Notes: generated by a model not told the origin, from the letters alone. DNA of 64,000 nucleotides from Candidatus Pullichristensenella avicola (GCA_018711655.1 DVIA01000018.1:1-64000); one strand, 5' to 3'. Counted from the first letter of the stretch, positions 8,434-18,102 are shown. Made by a program: numbers and translations.

Positions 8434-9576
8434 TTACAGGCACCGCTTGCCAGATACGAACACCGCCCGCGCGCGCGTCATCAATTCGAAGGGATGACCG
8501 CTGAACACGCTCAGGTCGGCGTCCTTGCCGGCCTGCAAAGAGCCGACACGGTCGTCGATGTGCGCGATCTGCGCCGGGTTGATCGTAATGGCCTTCAGCG
8601 CCTCGTACATATCCATACCCTCGCGCACCGCCAGCGCGGCGCAGATGGGCAGATAGGCCAGAGGAACGACGTCGTGGTCGGTGGTCAGGGCAACTTTCAC
8701 GCCCGCCCTGGCCATGATGCCGGGCGTTTTGAAGTTCAAATTGAGCGTTTCCAGTTTGGTGCTGGAATACATCGTCGGGCCGACGATGGCGTTGACATGT
8801 TCGCGCGCCATATCCGCGGCGGTAACGGCGCCGTCGGTTGCGTGGATGACCGTCAACTCCAGGCCGAACTCGCGCGCCACGCGCATGGCGGTGTAAATAT
8901 CGTCGCTGCGATGGGCGTGGACGTGGATGGGAAGTTCGCGCTTCACCACCGGCGCAAGCGCCTCCCAACGGACGTTCAGCGCGGGATGCTCGCCGCGCTC
9001 CTTGCGGGCGATATAGTCCTGCGTCTGTTGGAAGGCTTCGCGCATGACGGCGGCGACGCCCATGCGCGTCATCGGCAGTTTGTTCAAAGGCCCGTAGGTG
9101 GTGCGCACGTTGTCGCCGGTGGCCATTTTCATCGCCACGGGCGCTTTGAGAATCATATCCTCCACGCGCGTTCCATCCAATTTGACGGCGGCGATCTGCC
9201 CGCCGAAGGCGTTGGCGCTTCCCGGGCAGATCAGCGCCGTGGTCACGCCCGCCTCGCGCGCCTTGGGAATGGCCGTATCAAAGGGGAAAAAGCCGTCGAT
9301 CGCCCGCAGTTGCGCGGTGTTGGGGTCGGTCATTTCGTTGACGAACTCCGCGGCGACGTTGATCGACTCGGCGCAGATGCCGATATGGGTATGCGCGTCG
9401 ATAAAGCCCGGGAACACATATCCCCCATCGGCGTCGAGCGTCTCCTCGCCGCCCTGCGCCGGGGCCTGGCACATCGGCCCCACCCCGAGAATCTTTCCGT
9501 TTTCAAAGCGCACATAGCCCGGGTCGAACACCTCGGAGGCGCGCATGGTGTAAACCTTTGCGTTGACGATGAGCAT
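8434..9576 (-). CDS. Metal-dependent amidohydrolase (imidazolonepropionase-like)
   Basis: A 380-residue member of the amidohydrolase superfamily. Metal ligands are visible: HxH at residues 62 and 64 (DAHTHIG), His in IHVHAHR (about 218-222), His245 (VIHATDG) and Asp300 (TTDHD). The motif GGQIAAVKLDG near 125-135 matches the subgroup of imidazolonepropionase-related hydrolases in which a Lys helps hold the metals. The C-terminus returns to the small beta-sandwich (SLQAGKDADLSVF). There is no signal peptide, so it acts in the cytoplasm. Directly downstream of dppF, it probably hydrolyses an amide or cyclic imide/peptide brought in by the transporter; the exact substrate is unknown. Confidence 0.85.
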   Translation of the reverse strand: MLIVNAKVYTMRASEVFDPGYVRFENGKILGVGPMCQAPAQGGEETLDADGGYVFPGFIDAHTHIGICAESINVAAEFVNEMTDPNTAQLRAIDGFFPFDTAIPKAREAGVTTALICPGSANAFGGQIAAVKLDGTRVEDMILKAPVAMKMATGDNVRTTYGPLNKLPMTRMGVAAVMREAFQQTQDYIARKERGEHPALNVRWEALAPVVKRELPIHVHAHRSDDIYTAMRVAREFGLELTVIHATDGAVTAADMAREHVNAIVGPTMYSSTKLETLNLNFKTPGIMARAGVKVALTTDHDVVPLAYLPICAALAVREGMDMYEALKAITINPAQIAHIDDRVGSLQAGKDADLSVFSGHPFELMTRARAVFVSGKRCL

Positions 9577-9597
9577 CGCAATTTCCTTTCACGCGCG

Positions 9598-10578
9598 CTA
9601 CTGCGCGCCGCACCGGTGACAGGCGACAAAGTGTCCCGGCGCCACCTCGCGAAATTCCGGATCCTTTTCGGCGCAAATGGACGTCGCATGGGGGCAGCGC
9701 TTGCAGAAACGGCATCCCGGCGGCGGATCAATGGGCGTAGGCACATCGCCCTCGATTCCCGCCATCAGCGAGGGAACCGTGGGGTCTGGCACGGGAATCG
9801 CGTTCAACAGGCCCACCGTATAGGGATGCAGCGGGTTTTTGAACAGTTCCTCCTTGTCCGCCAGTTCCACAAACTTGCCCAGATACATCACCGCGATGCG
9901 CGTGCAGATGTGCTTGACCACGCTGAGGTTGTGGGAAACGAAGATATAGGTCAGGTTGTGCCGATCCTGCAGATCGCACATCAGGTTCAGCACCTGCGCC
10001 TGAATGGCGACATCCAGCGCCGAAACCGGCTCGTCGCAGACGATCAGTTCCGGATTGAGCGAAAGCGCCCGAGCGATGCCGATGCGCTGGCGCTGGCCGC
10101 CGGAGAATTCGTGGGGAAATTTGGTCAGTTGCTCGGTGTGCATCTCCACTTCCTGCATCAGTACCTCCACGCGCCGGCGGCGCTCGGCGGGCGTGCCGAT
10201 GCGGTGGATGTCCAGGGGCTCCTGAATGATCTTCTGCACCGTAAAGCGCGGGTCCAGGGAGGAAAACGGGTCCTGGAAGATGATCTGCATCTTGCGGCAG
10301 AACTCAAAGGCCTCGCGGCGGCTGAAATCGCGATAGATGTCCTTGCCCTCATAGCGGATCACGCCCGAGGTCGGCTTGACGATCTTGACCAGCGCCTTGC
10401 CCGTGGTGGTCTTGCCGCAGCCGGATTCGCCGACGATGCCAAAGGTTTCGCCGCGGTAAATCGAAAAGGAAAGGTCGTCGCAGGCATGCACATAGCGCTG
10501 CTTTTCGCCGATCTTGACCTTGCGCACGGGAAAATACACTTTCAGGTTCTCCACCTGGAGCAATACGTCCTTGCTCAT
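9598..10578 (-). CDS. dppF: Dipeptide/oligopeptide ABC transporter ATPase (DppF/OppF type)
   Basis: A 326-residue ATPase with Walker [10 protein letters not shown], signature SGGQRQR, Walker [13 protein letters not shown] and H-loop VSHNLS. The C-terminal oligopeptide-transport extension holds a cysteine cluster ([15 protein letters not shown]), typical of this subfamily. Its start overlaps the stop of dppD by 4 nt (ATGA). It forms the ATPase pair with DppD and energises uptake through DppB/DppC. The dpp versus opp name cannot be separated by sequence alone. Confidence 0.92.
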   Translation of the reverse strand: MSKDVLLQVENLKVYFPVRKVKIGEKQRYVHACDDLSFSIYRGETFGIVGESGCGKTTTGKALVKIVKPTSGVIRYEGKDIYRDFSRREAFEFCRKMQIIFQDPFSSLDPRFTVQKIIQEPLDIHRIGTPAERRRRVEVLMQEVEMHTEQLTKFPHEFSGGQRQRIGIARALSLNPELIVCDEPVSALDVAIQAQVLNLMCDLQDRHNLTYIFVSHNLSVVKHICTRIAVMYLGKFVELADKEELFKNPLHPYTVGLLNAIPVPDPTVPSLMAGIEGDVPTPIDPPPGCRFCKRCPHATSICAEKDPEFREVAPGHFVACHRCGAQ

Positions 10579-11567
10579 TGCGCGCCCTCCTTTGCATCAT
10601 AGCGGAAGCATCGGACGATGTGCCCCTCGCCCGCGTCGTACAGTTGCGGCATCTCGCGCTCGCAACGCTCGCAGGCGTGGGGACAACGCATCCGAAAGCG
10701 GCAGCCGACGCCGAATTCGGCCGGCGTGGGCACCGTGCCCTTGATGACCTCCAGGCGCTCCACATTTTCGTAGATATTGGGAATGGACCTGAGCAGCCCC
10801 AACGTGTAGGGATGGGCGGGATTTTTGTACAGCGAATACACGTCGGCATATTCCACCGCCTGGCCCGCGTACATGACCATCACCTTCTGCGCGATCTGCG
10901 CCACCACGCCCAGATCGTGCGTAATGAGGATGACGGAACTGTTCATCTTCTCCTTCAATTCGGAGATCAGGCGGATGATCTGCGCCTGAATGGTCACGTC
11001 CAGCGCTGTGGTCGGCTCGTCGGCGATGAGGATGCGCGGCCGGCAGGACAGCGCCATGGCGATCATCACACGCTGGCGCATACCGCCGGAAAGCTGGTTG
11101 GGATAGTAATCCAGCACCTTTTCCGGCGATGGGATGCGCACCATTTCCAGCATTTTCAGCGCTGCGGCGCACGCCTCGCGCCGCTTCATATTGCGGTGAA
11201 CGGCAAAGACGTCCTGCAACTGATGGCCGATGGTGAACACGGGGTTGAGGGAGGTCATCGGCTCCTGAAAGATCATGGAAATTTTGTCTCCACGAATGTC
11301 GCACAGTTCCTTCTGGGACATTTTCAGAAGATCGGCGCCCTCAAAGAGGATCTGGCCGCTTTCCACCTTGCCCGGCGGCGAGGGAACCAGCCCCATGATC
11401 GACAGCGACGTGACGCTCTTGCCGCAGCCGGACTCGCCGACGATGGCGAGCACCTCGTGCTCCTGAAGATCAAAGGAAAGGTGATCGACCGCGGGCACAA
11501 CGCCCTCTTCCGTATAAAAGGAGACGCTCAGGTCGTTGACCTGCAAAATGCTGTTTTCCCGTTCCAT
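10575..11567 (-). CDS. dppD: Dipeptide/oligopeptide ABC transporter ATPase (DppD/OppD type)
   Basis: A 330-residue ATPase: Walker A GESGCGKS, signature LSGGMRQR, Walker [13 protein letters not shown]-loop ITHDLGV. The C-terminal extension again has a Cys cluster ([15 protein letters not shown]). The ATG at 11567 follows GAGAGGAC. It is 15 nt downstream of dppC and coupled to dppF. Partner of DppF in the ATP-hydrolysing engine. Confidence 0.92.
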   Translation of the reverse strand: MERENSILQVNDLSVSFYTEEGVVPAVDHLSFDLQEHEVLAIVGESGCGKSVTSLSIMGLVPSPPGKVESGQILFEGADLLKMSQKELCDIRGDKISMIFQEPMTSLNPVFTIGHQLQDVFAVHRNMKRREACAAALKMLEMVRIPSPEKVLDYYPNQLSGGMRQRVMIAMALSCRPRILIADEPTTALDVTIQAQIIRLISELKEKMNSSVILITHDLGVVAQIAQKVMVMYAGQAVEYADVYSLYKNPAHPYTLGLLRSIPNIYENVERLEVIKGTVPTPAEFGVGCRFRMRCPHACERCEREMPQLYDAGEGHIVRCFRYDAKEGAQ

Positions 11568-11582
11568 GCGTCCTCTCTCCCG

Positions 11583-12422
11583 TCACTGATTTTTGAGCTT
11601 GGGATCCAGCGCGTCGCGCAGGCCGTCGCCCACAAGGCTGAAGGCCATGACCGCCAGCGTCACCGCAATGCCGGGAACCAGAATGCCTGCCGGGAAGGTG
11701 CGGATGGTGGCGCGCGCGTTGGAGATCATCATGCCCCACTCCGGCGTCGGCGGCTGGATGCCCACGCCCAAATAGGAAAGGCCGGACACGGTGAGAATGG
11801 CGCCGCCGAAACTGAGCGTGCAATTGACGATGATCTGCGAAAAGCAGTTGGGAAGCACATGCTTGAAGATGATGCGCGCATCCGAGGCTCCGGCCACCTT
11901 GCAGGCCTGGATATACTCCTGCTCGCGCAGGGAGAAGGTCAGGCCGCGCACCGTGCGCGCCATGGTCGGCACGATGAATACGGCGATGGCCAGCATCGTA
12001 TTGACGTTGCTGGTGCCGAATATGGCGATGATGATCAGCGCCAGCAAAAGGCCCGGATACGCCATGAGGATCGTCAGCAGGTATTCAATCGCATAGTCCA
12101 GCGCGCCGCCGTAATAGCCGGCGACCAGGCCGATGACGATGCCCACAATGGAGCCAAGCAGCACCCCGGTAAGGCTGATGGAGAGCGATACGCGCGCGCC
12201 GTAGAGAATGCGCGAAAGCGTGTCGCGCCCCAGGTAGTCCGTACCCAGCAGGTGTTCCGCAGAAAAGGGCTTGTTTACCTGCAGAAGATCCTGCTCCAGC
12301 GGGTCGTAGGGCGCCAGCACCGGCGCAAAAATCGCCGCCAGAACAATGATGATCAGCAGCACCATGCCAATAACCGCGGTCGGCCTTCTGAGAAAACGTC
12401 TGAGAATCGCTTTTGCTTCCAT
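11583..12422 (-). CDS. dppC: Dipeptide/oligopeptide ABC transporter permease (DppC type)
   Basis: A 279-residue integral membrane permease with a short cytosolic N-terminus, a first helix near residues 16-38 and about five more membrane segments. The ATPase-contacting EAA-like loop lies around REQEYIQACKVAGASDARII. The segment LLGTDYLGRDTLSRILYGAR is the usual DppC/OppC periplasmic loop. It lies 10 nt after dppB and forms the pore with it. Confidence 0.9.
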   Translation of the reverse strand: MEAKAILRRFLRRPTAVIGMVLLIIIVLAAIFAPVLAPYDPLEQDLLQVNKPFSAEHLLGTDYLGRDTLSRILYGARVSLSISLTGVLLGSIVGIVIGLVAGYYGGALDYAIEYLLTILMAYPGLLLALIIIAIFGTSNVNTMLAIAVFIVPTMARTVRGLTFSLREQEYIQACKVAGASDARIIFKHVLPNCFSQIIVNCTLSFGGAILTVSGLSYLGVGIQPPTPEWGMMISNARATIRTFPAGILVPGIAVTLAVMAFSLVGDGLRDALDPKLKNQ

Positions 12423-12432
12423 GTTTCAAACC

Positions 12433-13353
12433 TCACTTCAGGCGGATGCGCGGGTCAACGACGGTATAGAGAATATCCGTAAGGGTGTTGACCACAACGA
12501 AGGTCAGGGCGACGACGAGAATACAACTCTGCATAAGCGTATAATCCCGCGAAGTAATCGCCTCGAGCATCACCGAGCCAATGCCCCGGATAGAGAATAC
12601 GGTTTCTGTAATGGTCGCGCCCGCCAGCAGCGAACCAAAGCGCATGCCGACGGAGGTGATGATGGGGATCAGCGCGTTTTTCAGCGCATCCCGGTAAATG
12701 ACAACGTGTTCGCGCAGGCCTTTCGCCCGGGCGGTGCGAATGTAATCCTGGCTGATCACATCCAGCAGCGAAGAGCGAGTCGTGCGCGCAATATAGCCCA
12801 GTTCCACAAGCCCCAGGGAAAGCACGGGCAGGACGAACTGGTTCCAGGAGCCGTTGCTGTATACCGGCAGCCAGCGAAGTTGCAAAGAGAAGAACAGCAG
12901 CAACAGCAGCCCCAGGAAGAACGTCGGCATGGAGATGAACACCAGCGTCATAACAGAGATTGCGTTGTCCGCAATCTTGCCCCGGCGCACCGCCGATATG
13001 ATGCCGAGAATGACGCCCACAACGGAGGAAAACAGCGTCGAAAAAATGGCCAGGCAAAACGTCACCGGGAAAACGCGCTTGATGATGTCCAGGTTCTGTT
13101 CGCCCGTTTTCATGCACTCGCCCAGATCGCCCTGAAGAAGCGTTTTGAAGTATCTGCCCAGCTGGATCAGAATCGGGTCGTTATAGCCCAGTTCTTCCCG
13201 CATGTTTTCTACGGTTTCAATGCTGGCCTCTTTGCCCAGCATCAACCGCACGGGATCGCCCGGGATCATGCGGATGATGAAAAAGGTCACGATCACGATC
13301 GTGATCATCATCGGTATCAACTTCAGAATCTTCTTTAAGGCATATCTCAGCAT
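12433..13353 (-). CDS. dppB: Dipeptide/oligopeptide ABC transporter permease (DppB type)
   Basis: A 306-residue permease with the family N-terminus (LKLIPMMITIVIVTFFIIR), the GDPVRLMLG segment and the EAA-like loop around RTARAKGLREHVV. Six membrane helices are expected. The ribosome binding site is poor (GGGCG before ATG at 13353), which fits lower expression than the upstream binding-protein gene, as does the hairpin in between. Confidence 0.9.
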   Translation of the reverse strand: MLRYALKKILKLIPMMITIVIVTFFIIRMIPGDPVRLMLGKEASIETVENMREELGYNDPILIQLGRYFKTLLQGDLGECMKTGEQNLDIIKRVFPVTFCLAIFSTLFSSVVGVILGIISAVRRGKIADNAISVMTLVFISMPTFFLGLLLLLFFSLQLRWLPVYSNGSWNQFVLPVLSLGLVELGYIARTTRSSLLDVISQDYIRTARAKGLREHVVIYRDALKNALIPIITSVGMRFGSLLAGATITETVFSIRGIGSVMLEAITSRDYTLMQSCILVVALTFVVVNTLTDILYTVVDPRIRLK

Positions 13354-13417
13354 GGAAGGAACGCCCTTTCGAAATATTCAGCCGAAAACGCCCCATGCGT
13401 GGGCAGGGTTCGGCATG

Positions 13418-13447
13418 GCCCGGAAACCGTTTCGCCGGTTTCCGGGC
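13418..13447 (-). other. Intercistronic hairpin after the peptide-binding protein gene
   Basis: GCCCGGAAACCG (13418-13429) pairs with CGGTTTCCGGGC (13436-13447) around a 6-nt loop, with no U-tract. It lies between the binding-protein stop and dppB, a place where such hairpins usually protect the upstream message from 3' decay or partly attenuate. Confidence 0.7.
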
Positions 13448-13465
13448 CTGTCGCTTCGGTTCCGC

Positions 13466-15028
13466 TTACGCGGCGATCTGCAAAAGCCTGTAGTTGATCT
13501 CGCCCATGATGTTCACATTGCCCTCGAAGTTGAGAACGTTGGTGTTCATGGCAAAGGGCGTTTTGTCGTTCCAGATCAGCAGGCCGACCGGGTCCTCCAG
13601 GTACATGATCTCGCACAGGCGGTTGAGCAGCTTGACGCGTTCTTCGTCGTTGGTCTCCACAGCCTGCTTTTCAAACAGTTCGTCCACTTCGGCGTTGGAG
13701 TAGAAGCCGTAGTTGGAGTCGTTGCGCTCGGGGTCGGAGGTGTACAGGCCCTGATAGCCGCCGATGTCGCAGTCCGAGGGGCCCTGGCCCATGCAGAACA
13801 TGTCGTAGCCCAGTTCCTCCGCGAAGGATTCCGGCGTATGGCCGAACAGTTCCATGAAGGCGGCGTCGTCGCCCACGGTGATTTCGATGTTGATGCCGAC
13901 CTCGGCGCACATCTGCTTGACGATTTCGGCGGTCTCGGGGTTCTTGGAGTAGGTCGGCGAGGCGAACAGGCTGATGGTGATGCCGTCGGGATAGCCGGCC
14001 TCGGCCAGCAGCTGCTTGGACAGTTCCGGATCATACGGGAACACGCCCAAATCCAGCGTGCCGTGGTCGCGCATGGTGGCAAAGCAGTTGGGCACCTCGC
14101 CCTGCACGTCGGCGTACAGCGCGTTGACGATGGCCGTGGTATCCACGGCGTGGTTGATCGCCAGGCGCACGCGCGGATCGTGGCAGACGGACTGCTCGGA
14201 GCAGTTGTACAGGAACAGGTACTGGCCGTTGGACTCGGTGTAGACCACCGGGAAGCCCTCGCTCTCCAGCAGGGAGACGTCGGAGGGGTTCACATTGCAG
14301 ACGATGTCCACAGCGCCGGTTTCCAGCGCGATGGTGCGGGAGGAGGCGTCGGGAATGACAACGAAGTCCAGATTCTGGATGTAGGGCGCGCCGCCGAAGT
14401 AATCGGGATTCGCCTCGAAGTGATAGCTCTCGTTCCAGATGTGCTCCTTGAGGATATAGGGGCCGGTGCCGTCGATGCTCTCGATGCTCTTGCCCAGGTC
14501 GTCGCCATACTCGGCAATGTCGTCCGCGTTGAGGATCAGGCCCCAGTGGCCGGAGAGCGCGGACAGCGCCAGAGCGTACGGGCCATGGCAGACGATCTCG
14601 CACGTCAGGTCATCGACCACGCGCACTTCCTTGATCCAGTCCATCTTGCCAGAATGCACCAGCGGATGATCGGGGTCCAGGTAGCGCTCGTAGGTGGCCT
14701 TCACGTCCGCGGCGGTGCACTGCTTGCCGCTGGAGGTGAAATAGACGTTGTCGCGCAGGTGGAACGTCCACACCAACCCGTCATCAGAAACTTCCCAGCT
14801 TTCGGCCAGGTCGGGCACGATCTGGTCGCCCTCGAGGCAGACCAGGCCGCTGTATACCAGGCGCTCATAGCGGGCGTTGTTGGCCGCGATGCCGGGGTTC
14901 AGGGTTTCGGTGTCGTGACCGACCGCGACGGTCAGCGTGTCGCCGTACTCGACCTCTTCGGCAAGCGCGACGGACGCCAGGCCGCAGACCATGGCCAGCG
15001 CCAGGATCAGGGAAAGCACTCGTTTCAT
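13466..15028 (-). CDS. Dipeptide/oligopeptide ABC transporter substrate-binding protein
   Basis: A 520-residue family 5 extracellular solute-binding protein (DppA/OppA type). The N-terminus is a signal peptide (KR, hydrophobic core, ASVALA cleavage before EEVEYGD) without a canonical lipobox; the Cys in AMVCGL is followed by cleavage-type residues, not preceded by Gly/Ala/Ser. Family features include HDTETLNPGI near the mature start and AESWEVSDDGLVWTFHLRDN. The ATG at 15028 follows GGAGG. It precedes dppBCDF and delivers peptides or related compounds to them. How it stays at the cell surface without a lipid anchor is unclear. Confidence 0.9.
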   Translation of the reverse strand: MKRVLSLILALAMVCGLASVALAEEVEYGDTLTVAVGHDTETLNPGIAANNARYERLVYSGLVCLEGDQIVPDLAESWEVSDDGLVWTFHLRDNVYFTSSGKQCTAADVKATYERYLDPDHPLVHSGKMDWIKEVRVVDDLTCEIVCHGPYALALSALSGHWGLILNADDIAEYGDDLGKSIESIDGTGPYILKEHIWNESYHFEANPDYFGGAPYIQNLDFVVIPDASSRTIALETGAVDIVCNVNPSDVSLLESEGFPVVYTESNGQYLFLYNCSEQSVCHDPRVRLAINHAVDTTAIVNALYADVQGEVPNCFATMRDHGTLDLGVFPYDPELSKQLLAEAGYPDGITISLFASPTYSKNPETAEIVKQMCAEVGINIEITVGDDAAFMELFGHTPESFAEELGYDMFCMGQGPSDCDIGGYQGLYTSDPERNDSNYGFYSNAEVDELFEKQAVETNDEERVKLLNRLCEIMYLEDPVGLLIWNDKTPFAMNTNVLNFEGNVNIMGEINYRLLQIAA

Positions 15029-15091
15029 GAATATCCCTCCATCAAAATATAACTTTGCCATGCGCGCGGCAGGAAAGTTTAAGGCAAAACC

Positions 15092-15859
15092 TTATGCGCG
15101 GCCCGCCTCGCGGTCGCGCTGGGCGCACTTCCAGCCGAAGGCGTTTTCAAAGCCCGGGATGGCGAGCGTCCTGTCGAGCATCTCCGTCGCCTTGGCGGCG
15201 TCGGGGGCGATGAACATATAATAGTTCGCCGCGCCGTAAAGCTCGGTCACTGTGTCCAGGGGATCGACCGTGCTGACGTTTTTGAGGAAGAAGTCGATAT
15301 CGTCCACGCCCTTGTAGAGGCGCACGCGCTTTTTGTAGGCCATGTCGCTTTCGCTGGAATAGGCGTCGTCCTCCACCAGATCAAGCGCCTGGCGCGCCGC
15401 CTGCGCGTCGCCCGCGCGCATCAGGGACATCCACATCCAGTCCACTTCAGGCCAGACGCAGTCGTCGCCGTTCTTCTCGTTCATTTCCAGCGCCTTGCGG
15501 AAATAGCGCGCCGCCTCGGCGTACTGCTCCAGATAGTACAGGGCCACGCCCAGGTAGTGCCAGGACTGGCCGTCCACGCAATCCAGGCACATGGAGGCGT
15601 GAAAATCCGCCAGCGCTTCGGGAAACTGGTCCGTGGAAAGGTATTTGCGGCCGCGGTGAAAATAGTATTCGCCGTTGAAGGGCGAAAGGCCGATGGCCAC
15701 GGAGTAATCGCGGATGGACTCTTCAAACAGGGACTGGGAATACTCCATGCCCAGTTCCATCCACAGCTGCGCGTTGTCCGGCTCCGCGTTCAGCGCGGCG
15801 CGGATCTTGGCAATTTTGGCCTCGTTGGGCGTCGAATCCGCCTCGATTTTGCAAAACAT
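15092..15859 (-). CDS. TPR-repeat protein 3
   Basis: A 255-residue soluble TPR protein. Helical repeats are visible at about residues 32-62, 66-96 and 100-130. The C-terminal signature matches the neighbouring TPR genes: KKRVRLYKG, TVTELYGAANYYMFI, KATEMLDRTL, NAFGWKCAQRD. The start overlaps the stop of TPR 4 as TGATG; ATG at 15859 is preferred over the GTG three nt earlier because AGGAGG then stands seven nt away. It precedes the peptide-binding protein gene by 63 nt. Function unknown. Confidence 0.8.
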   Translation of the reverse strand: MFCKIEADSTPNEAKIAKIRAALNAEPDNAQLWMELGMEYSQSLFEESIRDYSVAIGLSPFNGEYYFHRGRKYLSTDQFPEALADFHASMCLDCVDGQSWHYLGVALYYLEQYAEAARYFRKALEMNEKNGDDCVWPEVDWMWMSLMRAGDAQAARQALDLVEDDAYSSESDMAYKKRVRLYKGVDDIDFFLKNVSTVDPLDTVTELYGAANYYMFIAPDAAKATEMLDRTLAIPGFENAFGWKCAQRDREAGRA

Positions 15860-16611
15860 CACTTTGCCTCCTTATCAAAATCGGCCCGCAGCAGCAGCGC
15901 CTGTTTGTAGGCAAAGGCGTGGTGATACTGCTTGTAGGAGAGCACCTTGTTCAGGTACTTTTCCGCCTTTTCGCGGTCGGGCTGGATAAACAGGTAGTAA
16001 TTGACGGCGCCATAAAGCTCCGTTATGGCGTCCAGGTCGTCCTCGTAATTGACGACTTCGCGCAGGTAGGTGTCGATATCCGTATAGCCCGCATAGAGCA
16101 GAATGCGCTTTTTATAGGAGAGATCCGATTCCTCCACATGCATGTCCGGCGAAGCGTTGGCCTTGACATAGGCCATTGCCTCCTCGGGGCGGCCGTCGTG
16201 CATATAGGCCATCCAAATCCAGTCGATGGCCGGGGCCTCCAGGCCGACTACGTTCCTGCGGTGGCGCTCCATGGCGTTTTTGTAGCATTCAACGGCCTGC
16301 GCGTACCTGCCCAGGAAGAAGTATGCGTTGCCCAGATAATGCCACTTTTCGCCGTCCTCGATGTCAAGGCGCACGGCCAGGGACAGATCGGCCAGGGCCT
16401 CTTCAAAGCTGTCCAGCGACAGGGACTTGCGCCCGCGGTTCAGCCGGTAATCCGCGTCGAACGGACGCTGCGCCAGCGCCATGGAAAAGCAACTGTGCGC
16501 CTTTTTGAAATCATCGTCGAAATACTCCTTGCCCAGTTCGAACCAGCTTGCGTCGTCCATGGGGTTTTCCCGGACTTTCGCCTCCAGTTCCTGAATCTTC
16601 GTCGCGTCCAT
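15859..16611 (-). CDS. TPR-repeat protein 4 (first gene of the peptide-transport operon)
   Basis: A 250-residue soluble TPR protein, most similar to TPR 3 (KKRILLYAG, AITELYGAVNYYLFI, KAEKYLNKVL, HAFAYKQAL). TPR units lie near residues 20-50, 55-85 and 89-120. It is first behind the operon promoter with a leader of about 140 nt. Together with TPR 3 it stands before, and TPR 2 and TPR 1 stand after, the transporter and amidohydrolase genes. No catalytic motif is visible. Confidence 0.8.
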   Translation of the reverse strand: MDATKIQELEAKVRENPMDDASWFELGKEYFDDDFKKAHSCFSMALAQRPFDADYRLNRGRKSLSLDSFEEALADLSLAVRLDIEDGEKWHYLGNAYFFLGRYAQAVECYKNAMERHRRNVVGLEAPAIDWIWMAYMHDGRPEEAMAYVKANASPDMHVEESDLSYKKRILLYAGYTDIDTYLREVVNYEDDLDAITELYGAVNYYLFIQPDREKAEKYLNKVLSYKQYHHAFAYKQALLLRADFDKEAK

Positions 16612-16757
16612 CGTTCAATTCCTTTCCGCGCGCGCCGCTTTGGGTAAAAATACGGGCTGCCTCCGCCATGCCGCCCCGCCATTCGGGACGGCCGTCAGAG
16701 CGCAGCTTCTGATCCGGCAAACCGCCTTCGCCCAAGCGCGATTTTATATACTCTCCT

Positions 16758-16786
16758 ATCATACTTACATTGCCGCGATCGTTCAA
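16758..16786 (-). promoter_or_regulatory. Sigma-A promoter of the TPR/peptide-transport operon
   Basis: Minus strand: TTGAAC (16786-16781), 17 nt, TATGAT (16763-16758), about 147 nt before the first ATG. The transcribed leader is long; the AT-rich stretch 16787-16958 upstream, with several TGCAT/TTTGCA words, may hold regulator sites, but I could not define one. Confidence 0.7.
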
Positions 16787-16958
16787 CAATTCCAGCGTAA
16801 GCATTGTTTGCACTTCATGTAAAAACGCAACATTTTTGCATAAAACAATGCACCAATTCGCCGAATTTTGCCAATTTCTGCATATTTACACAAATATTGC
16901 CCATTTATGCAGCCATGTGGAACGTCGGCGGAGCGCGTTTGCGCGTGCGCGCCGTATG

Positions 16959-16988
16959 AAAAAAAGGACCCGGGCGTTGCCCGGGCCC
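16959..16988 (-). terminator. Rho-independent terminator of the Zn-dehydrogenase gene
   Basis: Minus strand: hairpin CCCGGGC-AAC-GCCCGGG (16985-16969), then CC and a run of seven U (16965-16959), 19 nt past the dehydrogenase stop. Confidence 0.85.
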
Positions 16989-17006
16989 GAGAGTCGCGTC
17001 CGTTTT

Positions 17007-18032
17007 TTACAGATAAAAGACGCTTTTGACAAAGCCGTCCGCGCGGACGACGGAATCCTCCATGCACTGGCGTATATCCTCCGCCCGGTATTTGTGCGTG
17101 ACCAGTTTCGACATATCGAAAACGCCGCGCCGGAACATGTCGATGGTCATCGGCCAGTAGCGCTCGTAGACGCGGCCGGTATCCGTAGCGGGCGAGGTGT
17201 GCACAAAGGTCTGCCCGCGCAGATGCCCCAGCTTGAAATCTACGCTCCGCGTCTTTCTGTGCCAGCCAAACAGGTAGATCTTTCCCGCCATGCCGCACAT
17301 GTCGATCGCCAGATCCAGGCCGCCCTGCGTGCCGCTGCATTCGATGACGACGTCATAATGCCCGCTGCCCTTATCGTCCAGAACGCCCCTGCCCGCGTCC
17401 GTACTGGTGAGGATCGTCTCCCATGCGCCGCACTGACGGGCCAGATCGACGCTGAACGGCTTGACGTCCGCAACGGCAAATTCCGCCATCGGATAGCCGT
17501 GCAGCATCTGGATCATCAAAAGCCCCATAAAGCCCGCGCCAATGAGCAGCACGCGCGCGCCGGGGCGGATATCCATATACTGGCCGGCGTTGACGATGGA
17601 GGCGGCGGGTTCGATGATCCAGTTGGCGAAGTCGTCCATATCGTCCGGAAGTTTCCAGGCGACGTTCGCGGGCCCGATGACCTTTTCCGACCACTGCCCC
17701 ATATACCAACAGGCCGCGCAATAATCGCCCTCCTTGAGATGTCGGACATTTTTGCCAACGCGCGTGACCTGATGAACCGCCTCATGCCCGGGGATCATTG
17801 GGTATTTGGGGTGCGTCAGATCGCCCCGGAAGAGCGATACTTCATGGGTGCATACGGCGCCGCACACGGCGCGCGTTTCGATCTGGCCGGGAAGCGGATC
17901 GCCGAAATGACGCGTCACCACGCGCGTGCCGTGGGCAATTTCTTCTTCGCGCGTGGGCTGATAGTCGTCCTCCGGCGTCATTTCGCGCCAGGAGATTTCT
18001 CCGACGCGCTCCAAAATGACGGATTTGGGCAT
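17007..18032 (-). CDS. Zinc-type medium-chain dehydrogenase (sorbitol/threonine dehydrogenase-like)
   Basis: A 341-residue medium-chain dehydrogenase/reductase. The GroES-like catalytic domain shows the zinc ligands Cys (GAVCTHEV), His/Glu (PGHEAVH) and Glu (EPAAS). The Rossmann domain carries LIGAGFMGLLMIQ. The structural-zinc lobe with four Cys seems absent. Start chosen at 18032 (MPKSV), nine nt after AAGGAGG. It lies downstream of the sugar-binding protein gene on the same strand and probably oxidises a polyol or sugar brought in by that system. The exact substrate is unknown. Confidence 0.82.
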   Translation of the reverse strand: MPKSVILERVGEISWREMTPEDDYQPTREEEIAHGTRVVTRHFGDPLPGQIETRAVCGAVCTHEVSLFRGDLTHPKYPMIPGHEAVHQVTRVGKNVRHLKEGDYCAACWYMGQWSEKVIGPANVAWKLPDDMDDFANWIIEPAASIVNAGQYMDIRPGARVLLIGAGFMGLLMIQMLHGYPMAEFAVADVKPFSVDLARQCGAWETILTSTDAGRGVLDDKGSGHYDVVIECSGTQGGLDLAIDMCGMAGKIYLFGWHRKTRSVDFKLGHLRGQTFVHTSPATDTGRVYERYWPMTIDMFRRGVFDMSKLVTHKYRAEDIRQCMEDSVVRADGFVKSVFYL

Positions 18033-18074
18033 AAAGGCTTTCCTCCTTGAAAACACATCCTGAAATACGACAGA

Positions 18075-18102
18075 CCGGGGGCCGCCGCGCGGCAGCCCCC
18101 GG
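18075..18102 (-). other. Intercistronic hairpin after the sugar-binding protein gene
   Basis: CCGGGGGC (18075-18082) pairs with GCCCCCGG (18095-18102); no U-tract follows on the minus strand. It lies 11 nt past the binding-protein stop and before the dehydrogenase gene, so it likely stabilises the binding-protein message or attenuates. Confidence 0.65.

Noticed and set aside
8434..9576. Assignment of the amidohydrolase as HutI (imidazolonepropionase)
   Set aside because: Superfamily motifs fit, but no other histidine-degradation gene is present, so only the broad class is supported.
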